Source of the DNA: Eleginops maclovinus
Taxonomy: Eukaryota; Chordata; Actinopteri; Perciformes; Eleginopidae
DNA length: 64,000 nucleotides
Assembly: GCF_036324505.1 (NCBI RefSeq)
Contig: NC_086352.1
Span: forward strand, 19,341,637 to 19,405,636
Direction of reading: 5' to 3'
Positions within the stretch are counted from its first letter, which is position 1. Each line of letters starts with the position of its first letter. A program made the position numbers and the translations under genes. The notes under the pieces were generated by a model, which searched no databases, was not told where the DNA came from, and saw nothing but the letters and a program-made list of their open reading frames with translations. Shown piece by piece: positions 1 to 11,763 of the stretch.

Positions 1-1130
1 TGTGCTGCCTTTGGCAAGAGAGTAAGAGCGGAGGAGATTGCGTGACTACGAAGGAAGGAATATTCCTCCCCCGTCTCTGCTCCCGTCCTGTGTGAAGATG
101 TCCCCCTCTCTTTTCTCTCCCTGATCTCTTTCTCTGTCAACTCTTTCTCTCCCTGTCTTTGCCCTCAGAGCCCCTGCTCTGGTTCACTGACACTGCAGCA
201 GCCCTGGAGCCGAAAAAGTCATCCAGCAAAGTTCACCGAGACGACACGGCACATTTGTCAGGGAAGGTTAAACAAACACACACATGCACTAAGAGTATAT
301 GTCAATCAATGACACCCTGACGACAGTCCATCCATCATGAGCACCTAGAGGTGAAAAAGGTAGCAGTGAGACCCGGTCAGAGGAGGGGGGGGGTTTTTCA
401 CTTGTGTTTCCATGGAAACCATTGTTTTGCCCTCTTCCTTCCTGCCTTGCATTCCTCCACACAATGCGATGAAAAGTAAAGTACCTTTCAACTAAGTAGA
501 TTGGAGTGGCATATGAAAAAGAAGAAGATTCAGGCGGCTGAAAGATGCACCAGAGCCTAAAATACATATATATGCTCACACAAACTGTGACACAGTGGAG
601 CTGTAAACGCTGGAGTTTGTTCACTGACTGGTGACTTTGCTTTCTCAGGGCTGCATGTTACCTGATATCAGGTAGACAGATTTTTATCTCTGACTCCCAG
701 CAGCTCCGAGCCAGACAGCGGAGTGTTTAAAGAGCAAAGAAATAACAAACACCCACTAAGATTAGATGTACGCCACTCAACAAAGCCCCAGAGCACAGAT
801 GTGCTGTTGCCACCCTGATAATCCCTTAAAAGCAAAAATCAACACAGAATGTCACATGATCGTTTACGTCAATACGAGATGTTTCACCTCACTTTTTTTT
901 TAAATTGAGCTTTACTGCACCTTTTATTTTTCATGAATGACTGAGTGACTTGTTACCTCATGTAATACTGTGCTTATCTTCTTCGGCTGAGAAGAAGGTC
1001 ATGTTGTGCACCTATACTGTGTGTTCTGCAGTGCAAACTCAAATACCCAGGTGCATATCATAAGCCCTCATGTCAACATTGCAAAGAGTAAATACATCAT
1101 TAGCAGGAGAAACACGGGGCATGTACTTAC
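1..1130 (-). other. lgr4: lgr4 intron 2 (partial)
   Basis: Minus-strand sequence downstream of the exon 2 donor. It is AT-rich with pyrimidine tracts near 60-180. I see no open frame flanked by splice sites and no recognised repeat, so this is intron running off the left edge of the window. Confidence 0.7.
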
Positions 1131-1202
1131 AGTTCTTCCAGATAGGGGAGGTTCTTGAACACAAATTCTGGAAGCTCAGTGATGTTGTTCATGCTCAGGT
1201 CA
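1131..1202 (-). CDS. lgr4: lgr4 exon 2 (one leucine-rich repeat)
   Basis: Second coding exon of leucine-rich-repeat G-protein-coupled receptor 4, an R-spondin receptor at the plasma membrane that potentiates Wnt signalling. Read on the minus strand, the segment follows a CCACAG acceptor and ends at a GTAAGT donor. It is exactly 72 nt, the one-repeat exon size of the LGR4/5/6 ectodomain. Its phase (one base completing the split Leu codon of exon 1) fits the end of exon 1. The translation reads [15 protein letters not shown] and then KNLPYLEEL, an LRR with the LxLSxNxIxxLP pattern. From memory, the KN(F/L)P(F/Y)LEEL stretch matches LGR4 better than LGR5 or LGR6. The exon is shorter than 100 codons and has no start codon, so simple ORF scans miss it. 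The next exons (further LRRs, 7TM domain) must lie left of position 1. Confidence 0.9.
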
Positions 1203-2995
1203 CTGTGGAAACAAATGATCAGTTAGAAAGACAGTAAAACCTCTAACTTCACTTAAATGTGGTTCGTTTGAAAAGATCCAATTTCAAAAACGTCGATTTG
1301 CAAACCCTTGCCCTAATTTTATATAATTCTTAAACCATTTGGCCATTTAAATTATTGTATTGCATTGTTTTTTGAGACTGTGTGAAGCCCATTCAGCCCT
1401 GATTTAAAAAATGGTCACGTAAATAAAATTGTAATTAACGATGTCATTTGTGTTCAAGGCTTTATTTTGTATGCATACAAGACAGTAGTAATAAACTATG
1501 TATATAAAAGTACTTGCCGTTTTGTCACCAAACCTTTTTTGCAAATCTTTTGATTGTGCCTGCATGACTTCAACCTCAACCCCTTGAAAAAACTTTGAAA
1601 AAGCTCTTCGCTTTAGCCTCAGGGATCTTCGTTTTTCAAACCAACTTTCAGGTAAAGATAGGCATGTAGCAGCATGAAAACTATGCACACAGGACTTGAT
1701 TTGCTTCCACACCAAGACTAATATGAATATAATTTACAATCATCAGAGTTATCGTTTAAAAAAAGTATATGTTACTGGAAATGTGTTGAGCGTACCAAAG
1801 TTAGGATGTCATACTAAAATTGGACAAAGAAAGGCTGTCTTGATGAGATCTACACACACAATGAGAGCAAATTCAGCTCTGGATCCTTATCTTGATCGCA
1901 GATCCACCAACCTGCTTCAAAGACCCCCCCACGTCAAAGCCGTATGTAAAGAGACAGCACATAAAGACTGAAAAAACATCCGGGATACTCAAGTGAAGCA
2001 CCCCCTGCCCCCCATTTCACTCTCCACTTGGCCATCTTGAATTTCACTGCCAGATCTCCCCAGGACCTTGTGTGTGGGCCCCTGAATCCTACAAGGATCA
2101 TATTGCCCTTCCTCTGCACTCCCAACTACACATGCGCTGCAGCCTTAAAAAGCAGCCCCTGACAGAACCCTCATCATCTCTGCGACCTGTGTCCTATCTC
2201 CACTTACCTGGTTATCCAATTACCACACACACTGTGCAGAGCTACTTCCATCAACATCCACCCACTTCTAGCCTTCTTTCCTACCCAGACAACATCCCTG
2301 GTGGTGTTCTGCAACCACTGCTGCAGATCTGCCACCGCTAGTGGTCAGCTGGAAACATCCCTAACCACATTTTAAACCGTTTGTCTAAATCTTCCGCAGA
2401 CTGTTGACTGGTCTAAACCACATGCAGGGCTGGGAGTACGGGAGGCCTGCATGACTCTGTCACACTTCCTCCCTCCCTCTGTGTCTGGCTGCTTTACTCA
2501 TCAAGGTCCTGGCCTGTCCCTGCTAAGATATATGGAAGGGACACTAAAAACGCAGCTGTGATAAATGATGACAAGCCTAAACGCTTCTACAAACAGGTAT
2601 CAGTAAATGTCTATCCCATGTGCCATTTGGATTCATTTTAGCAGACATGAAGCAGAGAATCGGAAAAAGGTAGCAGACGCACTTTAAGAAACCAAAAATA
2701 AAGCTTTTAAGACAAAGCATGAACATATTTTTAAGGTCAAAATACAACCCCTTTACACAAAAAATCTCTTCAGTCCGGTAATTCTTTATGTTCAATAAAA
2801 AGGTCAAGACAAATATTAGGGAACTATGCATCAACTCTGTTTTCTTGGCCAATGATTTTCAGTAGTTGTGAAGTGATCATAAACAAAGAATTATCAACGA
2901 ACTTACTGAAAGTGCTCAGAATGAATGGGATGAAAAGCATGAACACTTATCAATCTGTTGTTTCAACAACATTTAAAGAACATTTTGGTTGAGAC

Positions 2996-3693
2996 TAGGG
3001 CTGCAACTAACGATTATTTTGATAATCGCTTAATCTGTTGATTATTTCTACGATTAATCGATTAATCACATAAAAAACGTGCCCAAAAAATGTTTTCCAT
3101 TATTTTATTCAAAAAACTGTATTTCTAAATTGACAAAATCAACACACAAAACAACCCAAATGTAGGCGATGTTCAGATTTGCTAAAAACTATTCAATGTG
3201 TCCTAGTTCACTCCTTAAATGCAGCACACAGTGACTCAACCCAACGTACTTTCTGGAAATTTGCAAACACTTTGAAATAGCTGCATCAATAAATTGGCAT
3301 AGTTTAAATAACTTAAAATAAGTCAAGTTAGTCGTTAGTTTGTCTAGTGTTTGGCCGTGCAATAAGCTGGATAATGTGCAGCGAGCCGGTCATTGCTGAA
3401 AAAAAAAACAGAGACCGTATTATTACAGAGACCGTCGCAAAGCAGAGGGATCTTGATCGGGTGTTTTTTTTTTTTTTCAATGACTGCTTCGCTGCACATT
3501 ATCCCTTACTTATAGATAGGCTGGTCGGACCGTGCTTCCCTCCGCCTCCGCCATTTTTCAAATGTTTTCTTTTTTCGAGTGATGTAGCCAGCTCCGCAAA
3601 CAGAGAGTAACAACATAGGTCCAACGAATCGATAGCTGAATTCGTTGCCAACTTTGTTAGTAATCGATTGTATCGATTCGTTGTGCAGCCCTA
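2996..3693. mobile_element. Non-autonomous hAT MITE in lgr4 intron 1
   Basis: The 698-bp element begins TAGGGCTGCAAC and ends GTGCAGCCCTA, giving ~11-bp imperfect terminal inverted repeats. It is flanked by 8-bp duplications that differ at one base: gttgagac at 2988-2995 and tttgagac at 3694-3701. An 8-bp duplication and this terminus fit the hAT superfamily. From memory, the subterminal AACGATTATTTTGATAATCG and GATTAATCGATTAATC palindromic tracts are typical of an abundant teleost family. Runs of A and T lie inside, and the 87-codon open frame at 3347-3610 is low-complexity and not transposase. Only one mismatch in the duplication suggests moderate age. Confidence 0.85.
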
Positions 3694-4894
3694 TTTGAGA
3701 CTACACATTTAATCACTCTGGACACCTGTCTCCCAAAGTGTATATCTCTTTACATCTATACCATCGCTGTCACTTAACCTGTTAAATGTTGACCCATATC
3801 GAAGGCCAATGAAACCCACATCTGCAGCGAGTTGCACCTGATGTTTGCAAGTACTCGTCTGGTTATAGCGTGTTTACCAAATACAGTATTACCAATCACT
3901 AATGAATCACTACAAACTCTTACAAACAAGAGCCTATTTGTTACTAAATATTTATATCTATTAACTATTGAGCGTAACTTTGACCAAAAGGACTTGTTGG
4001 AAAACCGGTAAAAAATGTCCAGGAGCAGAGTATGCTTTATAATTCCCCAAATAAATCAGGCCCTTACTAAAGCTTGTCACCCGACCAAACCAAACAACCA
4101 GGAAAGGACTTAAATTAGGGTCTTAGCCAAGAAGCAAGAAAGTACAGTAACACAACTAAAGAGTTCTCCTGCAGGAGGTTTCACCAGAAGGACAAGCAGG
4201 CAGCAGTCACAAATCAAGCCTGTGTGGCAGTCAATGGATGAACAAACGCAGTCCTGCTGGGAAAAGGACACGTGCTTTGAACAAGTACCCCAAGGTCTGA
4301 TCAAATTCCATATTTCAGCCTTTATGCAAAGAATAATACCTCATACAATAATACAAGACAAAGCTATGAATACTAAGTATATCAATTTAGATAAATTAAT
4401 TTTCCACTTGGACATTAAAAGATTATTTGTTATCGACCCAAGATAAACAACCCTTTTAAATCCATTATCATATGGCACACATTTGTGAAAAAGGACATGG
4501 AAAAGTTGAACCACTTGACATTTCCTTTAAACTAAACTTATACTAAAGCTTATTTAATGTGAAATGCATGTTTTAAAATAAGTTGTGCATCATGCAATAG
4601 CACTTGCAATAGTCAGTTAAACACACGGCTAGGTTTCCCTAAAGTTAACTGGTAATGTAGCACACAGCAAGAGACTTGTTGCTGTGGTTATCTGCCATAA
4701 GCCTTGTACACTGATAATGGTTAATCCCTTTACCAGAACAATGTTTCACATGTCGTGGTAAATGATCTTACTGAAAAAATACATATGACACGTTACATGT
4801 TCTTCACGTTTGTGTAACACACAGTAAGAAAGGATACAAGTCTGATGGTTCAAAAATCTCCTTTTACCCGGCCTCGATCATGATGTAAGAAGAG

Positions 4895-5245
4895 ACGAGA
4901 ATCATTATGAAAGTAATGTGTAGGTTTTGAAACAAATTAATTATGGATTATAAATGGAAAGTAGTTGATTCATTAATTATTCAATCCACAGGTAATTCAT
5001 CAGGTACTACTTGTATTCTTTGTTTACGCTGTGAGAAATAACTTCCCTTCTGTTTTATATCACTGTGAAATGAATATCTGTTAAGTGAGACAAATCATAT
5101 CAAGAAACCCCTTGAACAGTGGAAACTGAAATTGGAAGTGGAAAATGTTTGTCCAGTATTTTCCGATGTTTGAAAGAAGGAACGATTCATCGAGACATTA
5201 GCCAACAGACTAATCGATAAGGGAAATCATTATTTGCAGCTTAAG
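4895..5245 (-). mobile_element. Degenerate hAT MITE fragment
   Basis: Read on the minus strand from ~5242, the sequence runs gctgcaaataatgatttccc, then ttatcgattagtctgttgg and tctcgatgaatcg. It is a decayed version of the GCTGCAACTAACGATTATTTT...TTATCGATTAATC pattern at 2996. AT-rich inverted tracts (taattatggattata, attaattattcaatcc) follow towards 4900. No clean right terminus or target duplication was found, so the left boundary is approximate. Confidence 0.4.
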
Positions 5246-8200
5246 GGTTTTGTGATCAATGTCTAACAGAAACGTTGCACAACAGCTGGGAGTTTTTAAT
5301 AGAGGGTGCAGATCTTTGTCTGATTCTTGGCTTTGAAAATCTGGCAAAACAGACTTTTTCCCCCATTTATTGTAATTAGGCACTAGCCTTATTTTTACTA
5401 CCCACAAGACAAGAGTAATTGTGTCACCCCACACATAATGCATCACTCCATTAGGCCAATGCTGCAATGCATCACACTTTCCACGAAACATACAATTAAG
5501 GGTGTTGTGTGTAACCTACAATTAAACTAATTCTGAAGCACACTCCCAGACCTCACTGACAGGAACAATGCACTGATAAGCATTACAGCACATAGCATTT
5601 TTGAAAGCTAATCATCAGCTTTAATCAAATATAGCACAACTGATCGACTCACAAAAAGTTAATTTAACACAGAGTACATACTGTATGTACACGTTCATAA
5701 GCTAATGGGTTTCTATTACACCCATAAAATATCAGAGATTCAGCACATTTATGTTATGGATGGAGAGTAGGATAAAATCTTAGCAGCTCTCCATTCTGCT
5801 TGAGCAACTGAACTCTAAGTTCTTCATTGTCCAAATCAAGAAATTATACTTACTAAGCCTACTATATAGAAAACAGGTCTGGGTGCAGATATATACAAGC
5901 AGAAACATTGCATATAGAAAACATGTGTCATATTTCCAACAAACTTTCAAACATCTAGCCTTACATCCTCTGGCACCGGTTATAGTACCCCACAATACAT
6001 CACAGTCTTTACTTTGAAGCCATCACTCATAGTTAAAGTAAACTACTTTGTCCAAATATAGCTTTCTTATACTACTAAACATGCTTTCAATACAAACCAT
6101 TTAAGACGCAAACCTAAAACCTATCATTTCTGACCAACTCAGCATGGAATAATGTTTTATGCTTGAATACTGGGCACAAGAATCAGAAAACCAGTAACCG
6201 TTATCAGTTAGAAACAGTGTGATGGGGGATGGTAATAGGTGTATGACTGAAGGAAAGGGTTGGGGACTCAGAGAGAGGGGGGAGTGTGGCATTAATATTC
6301 GCCCATCCACAAGTCATCCTATTTGATAGTGGGAACCACTGACTGGCTCCTTTCACCTCTGCTGACCAAGAACAAAAGTATCATTCATTTAAAAATGGGT
6401 TGAGGGCACCAATGGTGAAGCCGGCAAGCTCCACCAGCAGAGTGTAAGACTCCTGACAAAACCACACTTTTTCCTTTACGTCTCAACCTTGTGCACTTTG
6501 TAAAAGGATCCAACACTATTGGGATGTAGTTTGTATAACTCCCTCTTGCTCACATTAAAATGCGAGAGACACGCAGACACTATACCAATAACCTGTGGCA
6601 GGTAAACTACATACCTTCTCAAGGAGTGTTTGCTTTGTTACTGGCTGAGGGGCCTCCTCTTTTTTCTCGTCTGCTTTTCTGTGACAGCGCTGTTTCCGTT
6701 ACAGTTGCCAAAATTCAAGCCCCTGAAGGCTGCAGGTAAGAGTCAACTCCAACATTGTCACATGATTTATTGTAAAATGTGTGTACTTCAATAAGACATA
6801 CTGGGGGTTTTTTCTAAAGCAAAGGTAAAAATGAGCAGTAGAGAATCAACAAAATAATTAATATGTGTCATTGTAATGAGGACTTCTTGACCTTGGGCAA
6901 TGCTAAGCTCCCAATAAACAACCTTGCATCCGTCTGCTTTTGATACCATTTGTGTACATGTGTTTGTATTTTAAAGGTAAACCTTCATTCCTGTCTTTTT
7001 ACAGATTTTCAAGACATGTTGACTGCAAACAAACATGTATGTTTGAGTTAAATGAGACATAACACCAATATATAAGCTTGTTTCTTGACACATCAGCATA
7101 CCATTGTGGGTGCCTTAGCTCTGAGAAAAGGAGTCCTTGCAGCTGCAATATGTCTCACTAATCCATCATGATCCCTAACCCCAGTGCTCCAAATACAAAA
7201 GATGGAGGGAGTGGGAAAGGACAACTTAGGTTCAAGAGACCAGGAGCACAAATGAGAGAAGGACAGAGAGAGGGATAAACACCCTTTCACATACTTTTCA
7301 GAGGTTGAGGCGAAATACATGAAGCAGTTCTAAGCATAAAACCTGTCAGAGCATTTAGATAAATGTGCAGAGCAGATACAAGAAAACATACCATTTTCTA
7401 TTTATGCCTAAAAAAGTCCAGCAGAGTGGCAGTAAGGGCTGAGATATCATTTTGAGAAAACGTTAATTCATGTGACGATTGAGATGCACATAAGAAAATA
7501 CAATTTATCTAGACCTAAGTGAGACATGTATTGGGAGATTGACATATGAATCCACTGTTTAGTTTACCCAACACTTCCCTAACAATAGTGATTTCAAGCG
7601 CCACAATCGGTTTAAATGTAGCATGGCTATGGCCACCATTCTTAAAAGGTGGCAAAAAAGGAACACAGAGGTTTTCCCAAACAGGAATAAACCGTAACAC
7701 TTTGAGGCAAAGTTACATTGGAATAGCCTTCAGGTTAACCTATTAACCAAATAACATATTTTTTATTTAGATAAGTGCCTGTGTAAACCTAAAATCATAA
7801 GTTCTTCTATTCACTTTTTGTGAGGGAGCAAAGTAATTACAAAACCCACACTAAATTGATATTTTCAATGCCGTTGCAGAGGTGGTTACTTAAGTTTATG
7901 ATTAACCCAGAGGTTGTGAAACAAACTCAGGCGTTTCTTCATGGGGCAATCATCAACTGTATCTCTGCCCCCACCCATAAAGATCTGACCTACCTGCTGC
8001 ACATTTGCTCACATTTTAATTTTTTTTAATGAGTTCTTACACAAAGCAGTACTTAAACTCTTAGTCAAATAATGGAACATGCTTGACTATTAATTATTTT
8101 GTGCTGAACATAATGCTGGCTGCCATCCACAGAGCATTACTCACATGAATTAGGCTCTATTTGTGACCTCAGCACTCAGTACATTACCTGGTGGTTAAGT

Positions 8201-9358
8201 CGCATAGCATTTTCTAACCAAATTTTAAGTAGAAAAAAATTTAAGAATTTCATTTGTACCTGTTATCCAGCAGGGTACTGATCTTTAAAAGCTATTTTCT
8301 TGATCGCTTTAGTGCGCGTAACAAACCAATGTTTGAATCAAGTATTTTTTACAGATTGGATTTGCCAGAGAAAATATCTAAATCATTCAAGGCAAAAAGT
8401 ATATAGTCAGATCAAAAACAATCATCTGACAATGCAACCTGCTCCAGGACAACAGCTAAAAGATAACACTTTGAGGAAGGTATAGGTGAGGAGTCACAAA
8501 TGGGCTAACCCATATCATGTTAATCATAAAATGGAGGGAAAACACCATGAAATATACAAAGAGCTGAAACAACTTGTTGATCAACAAAAAACTAATCCAC
8601 AACATTTCTGAGAATTTGTTATTTTTAGTGAAAATTGTTTAAATTTAGGACTGTATGTAGACGTGACCATGGCTCTGGAAACAAGTGGTAGCCATGTTTT
8701 ACTATTTTGAAATGTTATAAACTAAATGCTTTAACTAATACAATGTTCATTATCATTCAACCTAATTATTTTTGTTCTCTTTTGCTTGCTCACGTGTAAT
8801 AATTGTCAAAAAGTAGTGATTCTATTATAATTTCCTGGAACCTAAGATGATCCTTTAACAAAACAAAAAAAGAAAACCTTAAACTATTTGGTTCACTGTT
8901 ATATATGAAAAAGAAAACAATCAACTCTATGATCAAGATTATGTAACCACTTTCTTTAGATAATAAATCTTAGGATTGTTTCTACTATTAAATGGATCAA
9001 CTGAAAATGTAGCCTACATAGGCAATAATCCCTACATTAAACATGTCATAAACAACATGAGCAGAAACTTTTGGGCTGCAAAACAAAGTTTGGAACAAGT
9101 TGTCAAGAACGTTATCACCTAACTCTTAGGTATGAGAGATTCAATAAAGATTAGAAACTCTACTTTTCCTTACATCATCATTATAGTTTTTTTCCTCTGG
9201 TGGGCCAAAAGTTAACCCCATGATGTTGAATGCCCAATTATTCACTTGCAATGTAAACACAACACAATCCAACACTCAGGCCTTTACGGTGAGGCATGCA
9301 TAAGTGCACAGACATCTTGTGAGTTTGTATTTCCCTGTGGATGTTGGTCAGTACTTAC

Positions 9359-9540
9359 AGGTAGTAGGTGAAAGTACTGAGCCCAGTCGGGACGGTGGTC
9401 AGCCCTCTCCCCGAGCAGTCTGCACCCCCATCTTCATCGCAGCTGCATGAGGGCGAGCACACGGCCGTCGACTGTCCTTGACCGGTGGCACCAGGGCGAA
9501 GGAAACACCACAAACATATCCAAAACAAGTCCACACGCAT
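9359..9540 (-). CDS. lgr4: lgr4 exon 1 (start codon, signal peptide, LRRNT)
   Basis: First coding exon of the R-spondin receptor LGR4. The minus-strand ATG at 9538-9540 sits in a favourable context (A at -3). Residues 1-20 form a hydrophobic signal peptide ([10 protein letters not shown] core, small residues near 17-20). Residues 28-42 carry Cys28, Cys32, Cys34 and Cys42 in the CX3CXCX7C spacing of an LRR N-terminal cap, followed by [14 protein letters not shown], the conserved LGR4-6 cap-to-repeat junction. The exon ends in phase 2 at CT|GTAAGT. Joined to exon 2 the frame runs FTYYL-DLSMNNI, as in LGR4. The apparent open frame past 9359 is intron. Confidence that it is an LGR-type receptor is very high; that it is LGR4 and not LGR5/6 is high and rests mainly on exon 2. 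Confidence 0.93.
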
Positions 9541-9835
9541 TTTCTCCTCGTCGTTTCAGGTGAAAGCGATAAAAAAGGAGGCCTTTCTTTGTGGTTTAAT
9601 CTATTCCGGACGTCGACTTCTCATGTGGTTGGTCGGCTGAGGCATGAAGAGATGAAGGCTAACCGACGCTTTTCACAAAACAACATAAAACGGCCGAGCA
9701 CTTCATACATGCACAAGTCTAACCAAAAATATCAACCTTAGGGTTTTAGCTAGCGTTAACAACCAAACATTGTCTCCGAAGACGAGTGTTTTACCTTGCA
9801 GTGAAACATTTCTCAACCCCCCCTTGTGTCGTATT
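9541..9835 (-). promoter_or_regulatory. lgr4: Probable lgr4 5'UTR and proximal promoter
   Basis: This lies immediately upstream (minus strand) of the lgr4 ATG. It is richer in CpG than its surroundings (for example around 9607-9615 and 9660-9700). No TATA box at a convincing distance was found, as expected for this class of receptor promoter. On the minus strand CTGCAAG|GTAAAAC (about 9793-9805) resembles a splice donor, so a non-coding first exon cannot be excluded. The transcription start cannot be placed from sequence alone. Confidence 0.4.
9763..9829. repeat. 67-bp duplicated segment, copy 1
   Basis: The segment from ccaaacattgtctccgaaga to tctcaacccccccttgtgt recurs in the same orientation at 13957-14023 with a single mismatch (g versus a). 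It lies upstream of lgr4. The flanks of the two copies are unrelated. Confidence 0.9.
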
Positions 9836-10036
9836 AGTCCATGAAAATAAAGTAGCAGAGCTGGTGGCGACAAGAGCGGTAGCCTACCTTGCGTTTTTTG
9901 CGTTTTCGCTGTCCCATTAAATAATCAACAAAATAAATAAAGCCTAAACCAGCAGTGCCTGCTAATGCGTCGCTAACAGGCTGATCTGGTAGCGGTGAAA
10001 TGCTCAGCTAAACACACCGGGTTTGTTTCCTAACAG

Positions 10037-10228
10037 GAGATCACCGACAGTTTTCAGCCATTCCTCACGTTCCCCTCCTCTGCTCCTGACATCAACAGCA
10101 TGCTTGTGGCTCTGCAGGCACCCTACCGGACAACCTGCAGCACTGGGCCTGTGCAACACTCAGACCTGCACCACAACGTCACAGGCTGCCAGCCGCTGCA
10201 CACTCACCAGCCAGGGGGAAAGAGTCAG
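10037..10228 (+). other. Exon-like orphan open segment
   Basis: This 192-nt plus-strand segment is open for 64 codons. A good acceptor (tttcctaacag) precedes it and a good donor (gtcag|gtaaaa) follows, so it behaves as a symmetric phase-0 exon. It is clearly GC-richer than the DNA on either side. The translation begins EITDSFQPFLTFPSSAPD and ends THQPGGKSQ; I do not recognise it. A second plus frame is also open across the same bases, so openness alone is weak evidence. It could be an exon of an unrecognised gene divergent from lgr4, a non-coding RNA exon, or a pseudogene fragment. No partner exon was identified. Confidence 0.25.
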
Positions 10229-11761
10229 GTAAAAACTTACACAAGCATGGAGATCCAGTTTGGTCTAGAGACACGTATCAGTGCATTTCCTGTTAAACAC
10301 TTTGTTTACCCTGTTTCAAAAGCAGCGGGGGTGGGATTTGCACGTCCTTTGGTAAATAGTATTAATAGCACACTGTGAACAAATTAATAGCGGTAGTAGG
10401 AGGCTATTTAGAAGCAGCATGTATGTCTTAGCATTCATAACGAAACACATAAGCAAAGACATGAGTAAAAGGAGCAACATTTTAAGCACTTTCAAAATAC
10501 AATTTACAGATTTCAATTGTTGATATATCAGGGCAAGATAATAAGCCATATTTAGCTGATACACTGCTGTTTGTGACTACTTTAATTACTCAAGCAATGC
10601 ATCACACTTAATAATGTTTTTAAATATGTGTCTTTTATTTGACAAGTAACAGACAATAGCCTACAACACAACATGATGAAACAGGGTAATAAAAATACAT
10701 TATTTCCAAATTATATATTTGTTCCATTTAATGATACAAAAGTTTTACAGACTCGGATGGAAAGACACCACGTTCTTTTAGTTGATGCTACAGTTAAATA
10801 GCATAGGATTACTGACTTGGTGGATACTTGACAAGGGAGATTGACAATGTACAGAATTCAGTGGAGGTCACATTAAGTAAGTACAAGTAGGTATTTGTAC
10901 ATGTCAGCTCAATGGGGGATGTGATAACAAAATACTACAAGCCAAAATAGGAACGTTAGGTCTGACACTTCATGCCTAAACAAGGATTGCTGGTTGTTGT
11001 TTTTAGAGTTACCTATTACATCCTTGCTGTTTAACTGGCAATTCACAGGAAAGCTAATTAATGAAGTTTGAAGCAAAATAATCTTGTTGTAAAGAATTAG
11101 GCAGATATATTTGAACTATCATTTGGTTCTAAAGATAGACCGATCTATGTGAGAACCACTATGTTATCTAAGGAATCCAAAACAGTTCAGACTAACATTT
11201 TTTAAGAAGGCATTGATCACTTGTGTTTTACATTGCTACAGTGCTACACACCTGAAGATTAGATATAAAGCTCAGCAATGTGTGTCTTAAAGGCTTTGAA
11301 CATTATGATGGAAGTACATGATGATCATTTCCAAGCTCAGTTAGGCTATGTCTCTTAGTTTTTTGGGGGGTTGATACAATTAATTAAACAGCCAAATGTG
11401 ATTTTTTTTTTTACCTCTTGGGAATAATATTTTATTGCAAATCCCTCCCTGTGTATGGTTACATTTAGCTTTTCTCCTGTTCTGTTGCCTACATTTGTTT
11501 TGTTTTTTGTGCAGGAGTAAACTATGGCATTTTTTAACATGTGAGCCGCGTAACTTTAAATGGTGGAACACTTTATCTCAGATGCACACATGTCAATACA
11601 TTTGAATAGTTTGTATGAGTGATGACAGCAGGCACAACGTAAGGACAGACACAACAATGACACCATAAATACATCTCCACTACCCACATTCACTGCATTT
11701 TGAATATCGCAATTATTCCTCCTCTTAAACGCAATTTCTATTAGAGATTTTTTCCCACAGA
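10229..11761. other. Intergenic, nothing recognised
   Basis: AT-rich sequence without a credible gene, RNA or repeat. The short open frames here (for example the 82-codon minus frame near 10.3-10.6 kb) are Leu/Met/Ile-rich products of AT-rich DNA and show no domain. Confidence 0.5.
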
Positions 11762-11763
11762 TA

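Larger units (their letters stand above)
1203..9358 (-). other. lgr4: lgr4 intron 1 (8.2 kb)
   Basis: The intron is bounded by the exon 1 donor (GTAAGT, minus strand, 9353-9358) and the exon 2 acceptor (CCACAG, 1203-1208). It contains a hAT-type MITE (2996-3693) and a degenerate relative near 4.9-5.2 kb. The remaining ~7 kb is AT-rich, with short open frames that lack codon bias or recognisable domains. A long first intron is usual for LGR4-type genes. Confidence 0.85.

Noticed and set aside
3347..3610. 87-codon frame with Phe and Pro runs
   Set aside because: It lies inside a non-autonomous hAT MITE and is made of homopolymer runs.
6705..6735. Plus-strand mini-exon look-alike (gttacag|…gctgcag|gtaagag) within lgr4 intron 1
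   Set aside because: Only ~23-31 nt, no neighbouring exon on that strand, and such pairs are expected by chance in 8 kb.
8560..8640. gctgaaacaacttgttgatc-like sequence resembling hAT MITE termini
   Set aside because: Too diverged and too short, with no matching right end.
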